The notes: generated by a model from the letters alone, not told the origin. Counted from the stretch's first letter, positions 1 through 6,315 are shown. The stretch is 6,657 bases of DNA from Deltaproteobacteria bacterium (GCA_024639205.1 JAHEIV010000074.1:3384-10040); one strand, 5' to 3'. Program-made: numbers and translations.

Positions 1-690
1 CAGGACTTCAATGATTTTCCGGTCTCCGTAACCGGACGCGATAAAGGCTGCAAAGCTGCGGCTCTCCTCATAGGCCAACAGCAGCGCCCTTCGATCGCGT
101 GGAAACCGGTGGTGCAAATCGACCAGCGGGATGAACTCCCCGCTGAGCAGGGCCTCCTCCAGCAGTGATGCGTGCGGCGCCGTCAGCAATTCCGCCAGAC
201 CGCCGCTGAGAAATTGGGCCACGCCTTCATCCAGCCATCGCGGCAGAAGATCACCTCGGATGTTATGGTGCAATAGCAGGTGGATCATCTCGTGCTTCAG
301 AACCGATTCCAATCGGTGGGGACGGATGTGCAACCGGGAGCAATCGATTACCACGACATTGTCACCGGGGCGGGCATAAGCAATGACGGAAGGGTTTTCG
401 GCCATCCGTTGGAACCGCTGCCGGTCACCGATGAGAAACACCGTCGGCCGAAAGTTCATTTCCCAGCCAAAGATTTGCTGCAGCGTGTACTGCAGCCGCG
501 GATAGATCTCCGCCACCTCTCGGGCGGTCGTTTGAAGCTGCGGTTCAAACCGTATGCTCACGCCGGGTTCTTGAAGAAGATAAAACTCCTGGGCCGTTGC
601 GGGGATTGCCATAGCCAAAATCAGCATGAGAGTGCAAACCGGCGCGGCGTGCTTTTTATTTGAACCACCGGACACAACAGATTGCTTCAT
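1..690 (-). CDS. Secreted zinc metallopeptidase, MA-like (gluzincin) fold, C-terminus outside the window
   Basis: The open frame runs from an ATG at 690 leftward off the window edge, so only the first 230 codons are visible. Residues 1-34 form a signal peptide: a basic N-terminus, a hydrophobic run at about 18-31 and an ATA-Q end, so the product is probably exported. Residues 132-142 read KHEMIHLLLHH and contain the HExxH zinc motif (His133, Glu134, His137). Residues 152-159 read WLDEGVAQ, in which Glu155 fits the third zinc ligand of gluzincins, 18 residues after His137. This arrangement matches the peptidase MA-like family, whose substrates are mostly unknown. A GGA six bases before the ATG is a weak ribosome site. 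The gene follows dctM after 77 bp on the same strand and may be the last gene of the transporter operon. The peptidase class is well supported; the substrate and the full domain layout cannot be seen. Confidence 0.85.
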   Translation of the reverse strand, partial: MKQSVVSGGSNKKHAAPVCTLMLILAMAIPATAQEFYLLQEPGVSIRFEPQLQTTAREVAEIYPRLQYTLQQIFGWEMNFRPTVFLIGDRQRFQRMAENPSVIAYARPGDNVVVIDCSRLHIRPHRLESVLKHEMIHLLLHHNIRGDLLPRWLDEGVAQFLSGGLAELLTAPHASLLEEALLSGEFIPLVDLHHRFPRDRRALLLAYEESRSFAAFIASGYGDRKIIEVL

Positions 691-767
691 ATATGATCCA
701 CATAACCAACCGAGAGAATAGATTAGAAAACGATGGAAAAACAGCTTTTGAACATCGCTTCGTCCGA

Positions 768-2069
768 TCATTCGCGAAGCAACCACAGACTCAGATCCGG
801 CAGATAGGTAATCACTGCCAGGGCCAGAAGCAACAGCACCAGGTAGGGAATCGATGCACGGTAGAGACGGGTTACCGGTTGTTTGAACGTAAGGCTGGCG
901 ATGAAAAGATTGATTCCGACCGGTGGGGTCGAGTAACCGATTTCCAGGTTTACCAGAAAAATCACTCCCAGGTGGATCGGGTCGATGCCATACTGTATGG
1001 CGATGGGGACAATGATCGGGACGATGATCACGATGGCCGAGAAGATGTCCATGATGCAGCCGACGGCCAGCAAAAACAGATTCAGCCCGGCCAGAAAGAG
1101 GTACTTGTTAGCCGTGAGTGCGATCAACTGTTTCAGAATTCGATTGGGAATCTGCTCGTCCACCAGGTAGCCGGTAAAGCCAAGGGCAAAACCCAGGATG
1201 ATTATGATGGCCCCTGAAAGAACGGCACTTTCGACCATGATCTCCGGCAGGTGTTGAAAAAATTTTACCTCTCTCAAAACAAAGCACTCCACTACAACCA
1301 CATAGACCAGGATAACGGCCGAGACTTCCGCTATGGTGACAAAGCCGCCGTAAACGCCGATAATGAGCAAAATCAGTATCGGCCAGTCCCAGGCGCCCTC
1401 CCGGAAGCGTTTTTTCACCACCGACCAGGAAACGGCCCGATCCTCGATCGTGCCGGCTGCACCCCCACGGCCCGTAATGGAACGGTGAATGAATGCATAC
1501 AGCGACAGCATCAGCACCAACAGGACTCCGGGGATCAGCGCCGCCGTGAATATGTCGGTGATTGGGATCTGCGATATGACACCGTAGAGAATCACCGCCA
1601 GGCTGGGCGGAAAAAGCAGGCCCAGGCTTCCGGATGTGGTCAGCAGACCCAGCGTGAAGTTATCGCGGTATGCCCGTTGCCGCAAGACCGGATAAAGGAC
1701 GCTTCCCATGGCAACGATGGTGACCCCGCTCGCACCGGTCAGCGCGGTAAAAAAGGCGCAGGAGCCTAATGCCGCTATTGCCAGTCCGCCCGGCAGCCAG
1801 CCGGCCACGGCCCGGGTGAGGTTCATGATCCGTTGTGGAGCAGCGGTGCGAGTCAACAGGCAGCCGGTGAAGGTAAACAAGGGCAGTGCCACCAGTACCG
1901 GTGTGGAGGCCAGCCGGTTCATCTCGATGAAAACCACTTGCAGCGACAACCAATCCCGGCCGGCAGCATACAGGCAGATGCAGGAAATACCAGCAATTAC
2001 GGTAAACAGCGGCACCTCCATCAGCGCCGCGGCAATGACCAGAACCAGCAAAATCAGCGTCCAGCTCAT
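768..2069 (-). CDS. dctM: TRAP transporter large permease (DctM family)
   Basis: This 433-residue protein has the usual DctM length and is hydrophobic throughout, consistent with about 11-12 membrane segments in the inner membrane. It is the ion-coupled transport subunit that receives substrate from the periplasmic binding protein. Family motifs are visible: ALTGASGVTIVAMGSVLYP at 109-127, a GLLFPPSLAVILYG block at 150-163 that matches the DctM 'PPS...YG' signature, GCIMDIFSAIVIIVP at 337-351, and EIGYSTPPVGINLFIAS at 376-392, which matches the C-terminal half of the internal duplication. A hydrophilic loop at about 196-228 separates the two halves. The ATG overlaps the stop of dctQ as ATGA, typical of translational coupling between TRAP Q and M subunits. 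Together with tatT and the DctP-like gene it belongs to the TPAT subtype. The substrate cannot be read from the sequence. Confidence 0.95.
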   Translation of the reverse strand: MSWTLILLVLVIAAALMEVPLFTVIAGISCICLYAAGRDWLSLQVVFIEMNRLASTPVLVALPLFTFTGCLLTRTAAPQRIMNLTRAVAGWLPGGLAIAALGSCAFFTALTGASGVTIVAMGSVLYPVLRQRAYRDNFTLGLLTTSGSLGLLFPPSLAVILYGVISQIPITDIFTAALIPGVLLVLMLSLYAFIHRSITGRGGAAGTIEDRAVSWSVVKKRFREGAWDWPILILLIIGVYGGFVTIAEVSAVILVYVVVVECFVLREVKFFQHLPEIMVESAVLSGAIIIILGFALGFTGYLVDEQIPNRILKQLIALTANKYLFLAGLNLFLLAVGCIMDIFSAIVIIVPIIVPIAIQYGIDPIHLGVIFLVNLEIGYSTPPVGINLFIASLTFKQPVTRLYRASIPYLVLLLLALAVITYLPDLSLWLLRE

Positions 2070-2545
2070 CGCGTCTCTTTTCTGTCGTCAACAGACCGGG
2101 AAAAAGTGAACACCTGCAGCGCAAAGCGGAAAGATGCCAGCGCGAAGAAAAGCGGAAAAACGATGGAGACCCAACCGCCGGGCCCGAATATCTCAACCTC
2201 GTTTTTTACAAATTCAATGGAAGCGACAAACAGAACACCCATAATCGACAGTCCGATCACCCCCCGCAGGATGCAGGCGAATCTGCGGGCCCGCCGGTTT
2301 ACGTATCGCAGGAAAATTTCCAGCTTGATATGCCGATTGTGCTTTAGCGCCAGCGTAGAGCCGAAAAGGGCCAACCACAAAACAGTACCGGGAGCGGCCT
2401 CCAGAATCCGCTGAAACGAATAGTTAAAAAGGTTGCGGGTGAGGATGTTGAAAGAAATGAGCAGAATCAGGCTGCTGAACAGAAAAACGATCAGCGCTTT
2501 TTCCAGCAATTCCAGCCTATCGTCGAGTTTGGTTAACCATTGCAT
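2066..2545 (-). CDS. dctQ: TRAP transporter small permease (DctQ family)
   Basis: This 159-residue protein has the four membrane segments expected of a DctQ subunit, at about 17-37, 52-68, 91-113 and 126-146. The segment KHNRHIKLEIF at 68-78 corresponds to the conserved short loop of the family. DctQ packs against DctM in the inner membrane and is required for transport. I chose the ATG at 2545; a TTG three codons upstream (2554) is the only nearby in-frame alternative. Neither start has a clear Shine-Dalgarno sequence, so translation may depend on coupling from the preceding gene. The 66 bp between the dctP stop and this start hold two tandem 7-bp repeats (TTACGGT on the + strand) but no recognisable terminator. 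The stop overlaps the dctM start by 4 bp. The family call is firm; the exact start is less so. Confidence 0.92.
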   Translation of the reverse strand: MQWLTKLDDRLELLEKALIVFLFSSLILLISFNILTRNLFNYSFQRILEAAPGTVLWLALFGSTLALKHNRHIKLEIFLRYVNRRARRFACILRGVIGLSIMGVLFVASIEFVKNEVEIFGPGGWVSIVFPLFFALASFRFALQVFTFSRSVDDRKETR

Positions 2546-2611
2546 AGAAAACAAGGCTGCGGTTTGCGCTGTTACGGTTTACGGTTATGCGTGGCTGTGG
2601 GAAACCCTCAA

Positions 2612-3649
2612 CTACTGCTCTCGATATGCCCTGAGAATCTCCTGCACCTGGCCAAACAGCTTGCGGGAGTATAACTTGTCCATGTTCCCCGCATGCACGT
2701 TTCGGGCGCTTCGCTCAAACAGTTGTATCTGCCGACCGGCGGGTTTTTCAAATTCAATTCCCGACGCTTTCAGCACCTGCAGGGCTTGTGCATTTTCATT
2801 GCGGGAAAGCCGGATCAGTTCGTCGCAGAAACGGCGCGACTGCTCGTAGAGTATTTTTTGATGCTCGTCGGAGAGTCTGTCAAACGTGCTTTTGCGGATC
2901 AGAAAAGCCCCGGTCGAGTTGACGATCGGAAAATCGAGCAGATAGCGAATCTTTGCGTACCATTGAAATGCGATGGCAGCCAGCGGCGGCGAATAGAAGG
3001 AATTGATCATCCCCGTCTCCAGGCCGGTGTTTACATCCGCAAGGTGCAGCGGGGTTGCCTTGATCCCGAAGGCTTCCAGGGTCGATTTGGCCACGGGGTC
3101 ACCTTTCCAGGCCCACATCTTGAGCGGGTCGAGGCCGCCGGAGCCGGTCATCGAAGGCTGGGCGAAAAAGTAGACAAAACCGGCTTCGGCAAAGCCGAGC
3201 AAAACAAAGCCTTTTTCCGCAAACCCTGCGACAAATCGGTCGAAGAGCTTGTCCTTGACCCGATCGACTTCCGCGTAGCTGCGAAACAGCAGCGGTGCTT
3301 CCAGCACCCGGATCTCCGGCAGGATCACACCCAGCCCGACCCCGGAAAAACCGGCGGCCTGGATGCGATTCACTCTCATCTTGCGCAGCACATCCAGTTC
3401 GTCTCCGCTGACGCCTCCGGCGTAAATCCGGAAAACAACATCACCGCCGGTCCGGTTCTCCACCTCTTTTGCCAGTTTGTGCAGTGCGTTGGTCCAGGTG
3501 CTGCCTTCCGGGGTGATCAGGGCGACTTTGATTTCCGTCACCGCCAATGCCTCAACCGACAAAGCGGAAAACGCCAGCAGAAAAATCAAAACGCCCGCTG
3601 CCGCTCGGCGGCAGGTGCTGCCGCCGCATTCTCCAGTTGCCCTTTTCAT
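2612..3649 (-). CDS. dctP: TRAP (TPAT-type) periplasmic substrate-binding protein, DctP family
   Basis: This 345-residue protein begins with a signal peptide (hydrophobic run about 17-30, likely cleavage after the ALA ending at residue 36). The mature part starts KVALITPEGSTW, which is typical of DctP-fold receptors. The later block PLKMWAWKGDP at 175-185 aligns by eye with the GLKLRVP region of SiaP-type receptors, but Trp179 stands where those have the Arg that binds the substrate carboxylate. SPPLAAI at 220-226 matches their NPLAAV hinge region. The WxWxGDP form and the adjacent tatT gene place it with TPAT receptors such as Treponema pallidum Tp0957. The ATG lies directly after the tatT stop, and an AGGGA ribosome site sits inside the last tatT codons. 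Its role is to capture a ligand in the periplasm and hand it to DctQM. The ligand is unknown and is unlikely to be a standard organic acid. Confidence 0.92.
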   Translation of the reverse strand: MKRATGECGGSTCRRAAAGVLIFLLAFSALSVEALAVTEIKVALITPEGSTWTNALHKLAKEVENRTGGDVVFRIYAGGVSGDELDVLRKMRVNRIQAAGFSGVGLGVILPEIRVLEAPLLFRSYAEVDRVKDKLFDRFVAGFAEKGFVLLGFAEAGFVYFFAQPSMTGSGGLDPLKMWAWKGDPVAKSTLEAFGIKATPLHLADVNTGLETGMINSFYSPPLAAIAFQWYAKIRYLLDFPIVNSTGAFLIRKSTFDRLSDEHQKILYEQSRRFCDELIRLSRNENAQALQVLKASGIEFEKPAGRQIQLFERSARNVHAGNMDKLYSRKLFGQVQEILRAYREQ

Positions 3650-4597
3650 TTAGCTTCCCTCAAAAAGTCGATCCACCACCGCCAGGTAGACCAGGGCCCG
3701 ATCCCGGGCTACCCGATTGAACAATCGAAATCGCGGGTCCGGGTCCGAGTTGTTGATAACGGCCGTGAGAATTTCTTCAAACTGCGGACGGTCCTGCCGT
3801 TGAACCAGGACATATCGGGCATAATACAGGTCTGCCAGCAATATTTTATCGCCGTTTAGGTTCCGCAGCTTGGCATAATGCTTTTGCGCATGTTCGAGAT
3901 TGCCGCCCATCATCGGGGAGCGGGATGCATAAAAGACCATCAGAACCAGGTGCGCTCCGCCGTGATAAAAGTCCGGCTGCAATTCCAGCACCCGCCTCAT
4001 CGATTTCTCGATCAGGTGGCCCCTGGCGATGATACCGACCGAATCGCGGTTGTGGTTGATCAGGCCGCTCAGATTGAAACCGTACCAGAAAAGAGCCGGC
4101 AGATCCTTCACCTGCAGAGATGGAACAAACGAGGCCGACTCGGTCACCCGATTAAGATGTTCAGCCGCACGCGGGTGACGAATCTCCAGTGCCTGCAGCG
4201 CATAGTCGAGACCTTTGGTGTAAAAGCGCACGGCTTTTTCTTTCAGATCGGCCAGTGCTGCCGCACCTTCTGCCGGCTTCGAGCCTGCCAGTTGGAACGC
4301 CTCGATCCGGCCATCTACAAAAAGAAAAGCATAGCTGCCGTAAAGGCGAGCCAACAGGACCAGCAGGCGCTCATTCTGTGGATCCGAGGCCAGCAGTGCT
4401 TCCATCATCTTTATATTCGCCGGCAAAGCCTGCTGCAACATGTCAAGGTCGTCATCCTTCTCCATTGCATCGGCCCCGGTTTCCATCACTTGGGTCATTT
4501 CTTTGATTATCAGCTTCTGGGTGGAGCAACTCCAGAAAACCGACATCACCAGAATGCCGACAAGAGCAGAATAACCTGAAGCGAAGCGTTTATTCAT
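3650..4597 (-). CDS. tatT: TatT, TPR-like periplasmic lipoprotein of a TPAT transporter
   Basis: This 315-residue protein matches the TRAP-transporter TatT component family by length, helix-rich composition and conserved blocks: DLPALFWYGFNLSGLI at 165-180, GGNLEHAQKHYAKL at 231-244, and YARYVLVQRQDRPQFEEIL at 259-277. The N-terminus is a lipoprotein-like signal ending VFWSC (Cys24), so the mature protein is probably lipid-anchored and periplasmic. In the family member studied in T. pallidum (Tp0956), the TPR-like protein forms a trimer that binds the receptor, apparently to pass on ligand. The ATG at 4597 overlaps the end of the bactofilin gene by 8 nt. A GTG at 4621 would add eight residues (MAATAVKK) and is less likely because it lengthens the signal. 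The start lacks a strong ribosome site, which suggests coupling to the upstream gene. The lipobox is atypical (Phe and Trp at -3 and -2). Confidence 0.9.
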   Translation of the reverse strand: MNKRFASGYSALVGILVMSVFWSCSTQKLIIKEMTQVMETGADAMEKDDDLDMLQQALPANIKMMEALLASDPQNERLLVLLARLYGSYAFLFVDGRIEAFQLAGSKPAEGAAALADLKEKAVRFYTKGLDYALQALEIRHPRAAEHLNRVTESASFVPSLQVKDLPALFWYGFNLSGLINHNRDSVGIIARGHLIEKSMRRVLELQPDFYHGGAHLVLMVFYASRSPMMGGNLEHAQKHYAKLRNLNGDKILLADLYYARYVLVQRQDRPQFEEILTAVINNSDPDPRFRLFNRVARDRALVYLAVVDRLFEGS

Positions 4598-4985
4598 CTT
4601 TTTTACCGCGGTAGCCGCCACCGCCTGCGGCCTGACCCGCCTTGCGGTGGTCTTTGATCATCTGAGACCGTCCCTCGAAAGACGAGCCGTCCTTGAAGTC
4701 GATGGACCGGGCGGTGATGTCACCGTTCATCTTGCCGGTGGACTGGATTTCCAGGTGCTCGTGTGCGGTAACATTTCCGATCACGGTTCCCTTGATGATG
4801 ATGTTGTTGCCTTCGATATCGGCCTCCACGACGGCACTGGTGCTGATAATGATGTCACCGTCCAGACGGATAGTGCCCTTGATATGGCCTTCAATTTGCG
4901 CATTCTCCGATCCCCGAATATCGCCTTCTACGCTCGCGCCGCGGCTCACCAGGGAAGTCGGCGCGGGTTGGGATTCTATTTTCAT
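4590..4985 (-). CDS. Bactofilin (polymer-forming cytoskeletal protein), second copy
   Basis: This 131-residue protein consists almost wholly of a bactofilin right-handed beta-helix at about 12-108. It shows the repeated short pattern of alternating hydrophobic residues with Gly turns (VEGDIRG, IEGHIKGTI, VEADIEG, IKGTVIGNV, MNGDITA). It ends in a glycine-rich basic tail (GGGGYRGKKDE) without predicted structure. Bactofilins polymerise spontaneously, without nucleotide, into filaments under the inner membrane and help to position proteins or shape cells. The start is well fixed: a GGAGGA ribosome site lies five bases before the ATG. It follows the first bactofilin after 72 bp, and its last codons overlap the start of tatT. 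It lacks the MFGRFKKK-type N-terminal membrane-contact segment seen in its neighbour, so the two may co-polymerise with different roles; this last point is inference. Confidence 0.93.
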   Translation of the reverse strand: MKIESQPAPTSLVSRGASVEGDIRGSENAQIEGHIKGTIRLDGDIIISTSAVVEADIEGNNIIIKGTVIGNVTAHEHLEIQSTGKMNGDITARSIDFKDGSSFEGRSQMIKDHRKAGQAAGGGGYRGKKDE

Positions 4986-4990
4986 TTATT

Positions 4991-4996
4991 TCCTCC
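4991..4996 (-). promoter_or_regulatory. Strong ribosome binding site of the second bactofilin
   Basis: GGAGGA on the minus strand stands five bases before the ATG at 4985. It is the best Shine-Dalgarno match in the leftward cluster and fixes this start. The first bactofilin (AAAGGGG) and dctP (AGGGA) have weaker sites, while tatT and dctQ have no clear one. Confidence 0.75.
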
Positions 4997-5000
4997 AAAT

Positions 5001-5014
5001 CGGGCTGCCGCCCG
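5001..5014 (-). other. Small GC-rich hairpin just upstream of the second bactofilin's ribosome site
   Basis: In the leftward transcript CGGGC and GCCCG can pair as a 5-bp stem with a GGCA loop, ending four bases before the GGAGGA ribosome site. The 8-mer CGGCAGCC occurs twice here, three bases apart, so alternative pairings exist. No T-run follows, so it is not a typical terminator. It could stabilise the message or modulate translation. Confidence 0.35.
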
Positions 5015-5057
5015 GCTGCCGGTACCATTCGATCTTGATGATGACAGATCGATACCC

Positions 5058-5456
5058 TTAAGAACCGTCCATCTCCAACTTTCCCTCTACAAAGGCCCCT
5101 TCTTCCACCATCGCTGTCGGAGCCGTGATCGTGCCGGTGACCCTGGCAGTGTGCTGTATCGACAGCTTTTTCCTGGCCCGCAGATCGCCCTCCATGGTGC
5201 CGCTGACCGAAATGAACCGGGCGGCAACCTGACCGCTGACGACAGCGGTTTCTTGAATCGACAGGTCCCCTTCCAGGTCGATGCTGCCCTCGTGACGTCC
5301 AAGGATCTGAACATCGCCCTCGCCCGTGATTTTTCCCGATATAAGCAGCGTAGCCCCCAGAAAGGAGGTGCCTTCTTTCACCTTCGGCAGCTGCAGTGTG
5401 AAGGCAGCTTCGTCTTCTTCCTTCGGAATTCCCTTTTTTTTAAACCTTCCGAACAT
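5058..5456 (-). CDS. Bactofilin (polymer-forming cytoskeletal protein), first copy
   Basis: This 132-residue protein has a short N-terminus MFGRFKKKG, resembling the hydrophobic/basic membrane-targeting segment of many bactofilins. An acidic linker (KEEDEA, 12-17) follows, then a beta-helical bactofilin domain at about 33-128 with repeats such as ISGKITGEGDV, HEGSIDLEGDL, VSGQVAARFI and MEGDLRARKKL. I chose the ATG at 5456 because AAAGGGG lies seven bases upstream and the product then begins with the family's usual N-terminus. An in-frame TTG at 5531 would add 25 residues unlike the family and would overlap the predicted promoter. It is the first gene of the leftward cluster and is divergent from the methyltransferase gene. 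Its expected role is membrane-associated filament formation and scaffolding. The family is clear; any partner is unknown. Confidence 0.93.
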   Translation of the reverse strand: MFGRFKKKGIPKEEDEAAFTLQLPKVKEGTSFLGATLLISGKITGEGDVQILGRHEGSIDLEGDLSIQETAVVSGQVAARFISVSGTMEGDLRARKKLSIQHTARVTGTITAPTAMVEEGAFVEGKLEMDGS

Positions 5457-5503
5457 GGGTGTTCCCCTTTCGAATTGGAATATGTCAAAGCAGCAGGTTG
5501 TTG

Positions 5504-5531
5504 AATATAGTAAAACCGGAGAAAAAATCAA
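5504..5531 (-). promoter_or_regulatory. Predicted sigma-70-type promoter of the bactofilin-TPAT cluster
   Basis: On the minus strand a -35-like TTGATT (5531-5526) is followed after 16 bases by a -10-like TATATT (5509-5504). The -10 box matches the consensus at five of six positions and the -35 box at four. Transcription would start near 5497, about 40 bases before the first bactofilin ATG. It lies in the only AT-rich spacer upstream of the seven-gene cluster. This is a prediction from sequence only. Confidence 0.5.
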
Positions 5532-5541
5532 TACGTTGATT
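5526..5541. repeat. Inverted repeat overlapping the -35 box (possible operator)
   Basis: AATCAA (5526-5531) and TTGATT (5536-5541) are perfect inverted 6-bp arms around a TACG centre. The left arm coincides with the predicted -35 box of the leftward promoter. It may be a regulator binding site between the two divergent units, but AT-rich short palindromes can arise by chance. Confidence 0.35.
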
Positions 5542-5548
5542 CAGGTGG

Positions 5549-5577
5549 TTGAGATTTCTGCCCGGCTGAGATAAAGT
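5549..5577 (+). promoter_or_regulatory. Weak candidate promoter of the methyltransferase gene
   Basis: TTGAGA (5549-5554) and TAAAGT (5572-5577) are separated by 17 bases and match the sigma-70 -35 and -10 boxes at five and four positions. Transcription would begin only a few bases from the ATG at 5587. That would give an almost leaderless message, or it would favour a later start codon. The poor ribosome site at 5587 fits either reading. Confidence is low. Confidence 0.25.
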
Positions 5578-5586
5578 CAATAAACC

Positions 5587-6312
5587 ATGATGCGCCTGTT
5601 TCTCCTATCTGTTTCTATCAGCAGTATGATCGCCACACCGGCTTTTTTGGCAGCCGAGGAGGCTGAACGGTATCAGAAGGCCCGGCAGGACATGGTCCGG
5701 CATCAAATCGAAAATCGCGGCATTTCCGACACCCGGGTGCTGGGCGCCATGCGGAAAGTCCCCCGCCACCTGTTCGTACCGAAAAAACTGCACGCCAGGG
5801 CCTACGGAGACAGCCCCCTGCCCATCGGCGAAGGTCAAACCATATCGCAGCCATACATCGTTGCGTTGATGACCGAAAGCCTCGATCTAACAGCCGCTGA
5901 CCGGGTGCTGGAAATAGGCACCGGATCCGGATATCAGGCAGCCGTTCTGGCAGAGATCGCCGGCCAGGTCTTCACCATCGAAATCAAGGAGAGACTGTAC
6001 CGCAGGGCAAAGCGGATTCTGCATTCCCGGCACCCGGATAACGTTCGCACCTTTTTGGGGGACGGATACTACGGATGGCAGGATCAGGCACCTTTCGATG
6101 CCATCATGATTACCGCGGCGGTGGATCATATACCACCGCCGCTCATCGGGCAGTTGAAGGAAGGCGGCCGGCTGATCCTGCCGCTTGGCAATCCGTTCAG
6201 CTATCAGAACCTTGTTCTGGTTACCAAGCAGGACGACGAAACCACTGTAAAACAGATCACCGGTGTGTTGTTTGTTCCGCTGACCGGCTTTGCGTTGACC
6301 AGGGGAAAATAG
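5587..6312 (+). CDS. pcm: Protein-L-isoaspartate O-methyltransferase family protein with N-terminal signal-like segment
   Basis: This 241-residue SAM-dependent methyltransferase is of the PCMT family, whose members methylate abnormal L-isoaspartyl residues and so start their repair. Visible motifs are DSPLPIGEGQTISQPYI at 75-91 (the substrate loop, with the QTISQP core), LEIGTGSGYQAAVLA at 108-122 (SAM-binding motif I), GDGYYGW at 158-164, and PPPLIGQLKEGGRLILPLG at 183-201. The first 23 residues look like a signal peptide or membrane anchor (basic residue, hydrophobic run, then AFLAAEE), which most cytoplasmic PCMTs lack. The alternative is a start at Met36 (5692), giving a protein close to the classical form, but coding-like sequence continues upstream of it. 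Two adjacent ATGs (5587, 5590) are possible and no good ribosome site is visible. The enzyme family is firm, the cellular location is not. A membrane protein gene follows after 3 nt. Confidence 0.9.
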   Translation: MMRLFLLSVSISSMIATPAFLAAEEAERYQKARQDMVRHQIENRGISDTRVLGAMRKVPRHLFVPKKLHARAYGDSPLPIGEGQTISQPYIVALMTESLDLTAADRVLEIGTGSGYQAAVLAEIAGQVFTIEIKERLYRRAKRILHSRHPDNVRTFLGDGYYGWQDQAPFDAIMITAAVDHIPPPLIGQLKEGGRLILPLGNPFSYQNLVLVTKQDDETTVKQITGVLFVPLTGFALTRGK

Positions 6313-6315
6313 GAT

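Noticed and set aside
731..780. Possible terminator after dctM (inverted repeats 757-762/775-780 and 731-735/753-757)
   Set aside because: The stems are only 5-6 bp with long loops and no T-run directly follows, so termination before the peptidase gene is not supported.
2546..2611. Short tandem repeat (TTACGGT twice) between dctP and dctQ
   Set aside because: Two 7-bp copies in an intergenic spacer are compatible with chance or slippage; no operator or terminator structure is evident.
2693..3859. A 388-codon open frame on the + strand
   Set aside because: It lies antisense to dctP and tatT, whose products match known families. The translated protein is rich in Arg, Gln and His with no recognisable motif, as expected for the reverse frame of a GC-rich gene.
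3878..4579. A 233-codon open frame on the + strand antisense to tatT
   Set aside because: It has no family resemblance and no ribosome site, and it mirrors the codon pattern of tatT on the other strand.
4647..5504. A 285-codon open frame on the + strand across both bactofilin genes
   Set aside because: It spans two clear bactofilin genes and their spacer in antisense; the protein has no known pattern.
5457..5531. Longer first bactofilin starting at TTG 5531
   Set aside because: The added 25 residues are unlike bactofilins, the codon is a rare start, and it would overlap the predicted promoter, while the ATG at 5456 has a ribosome site.
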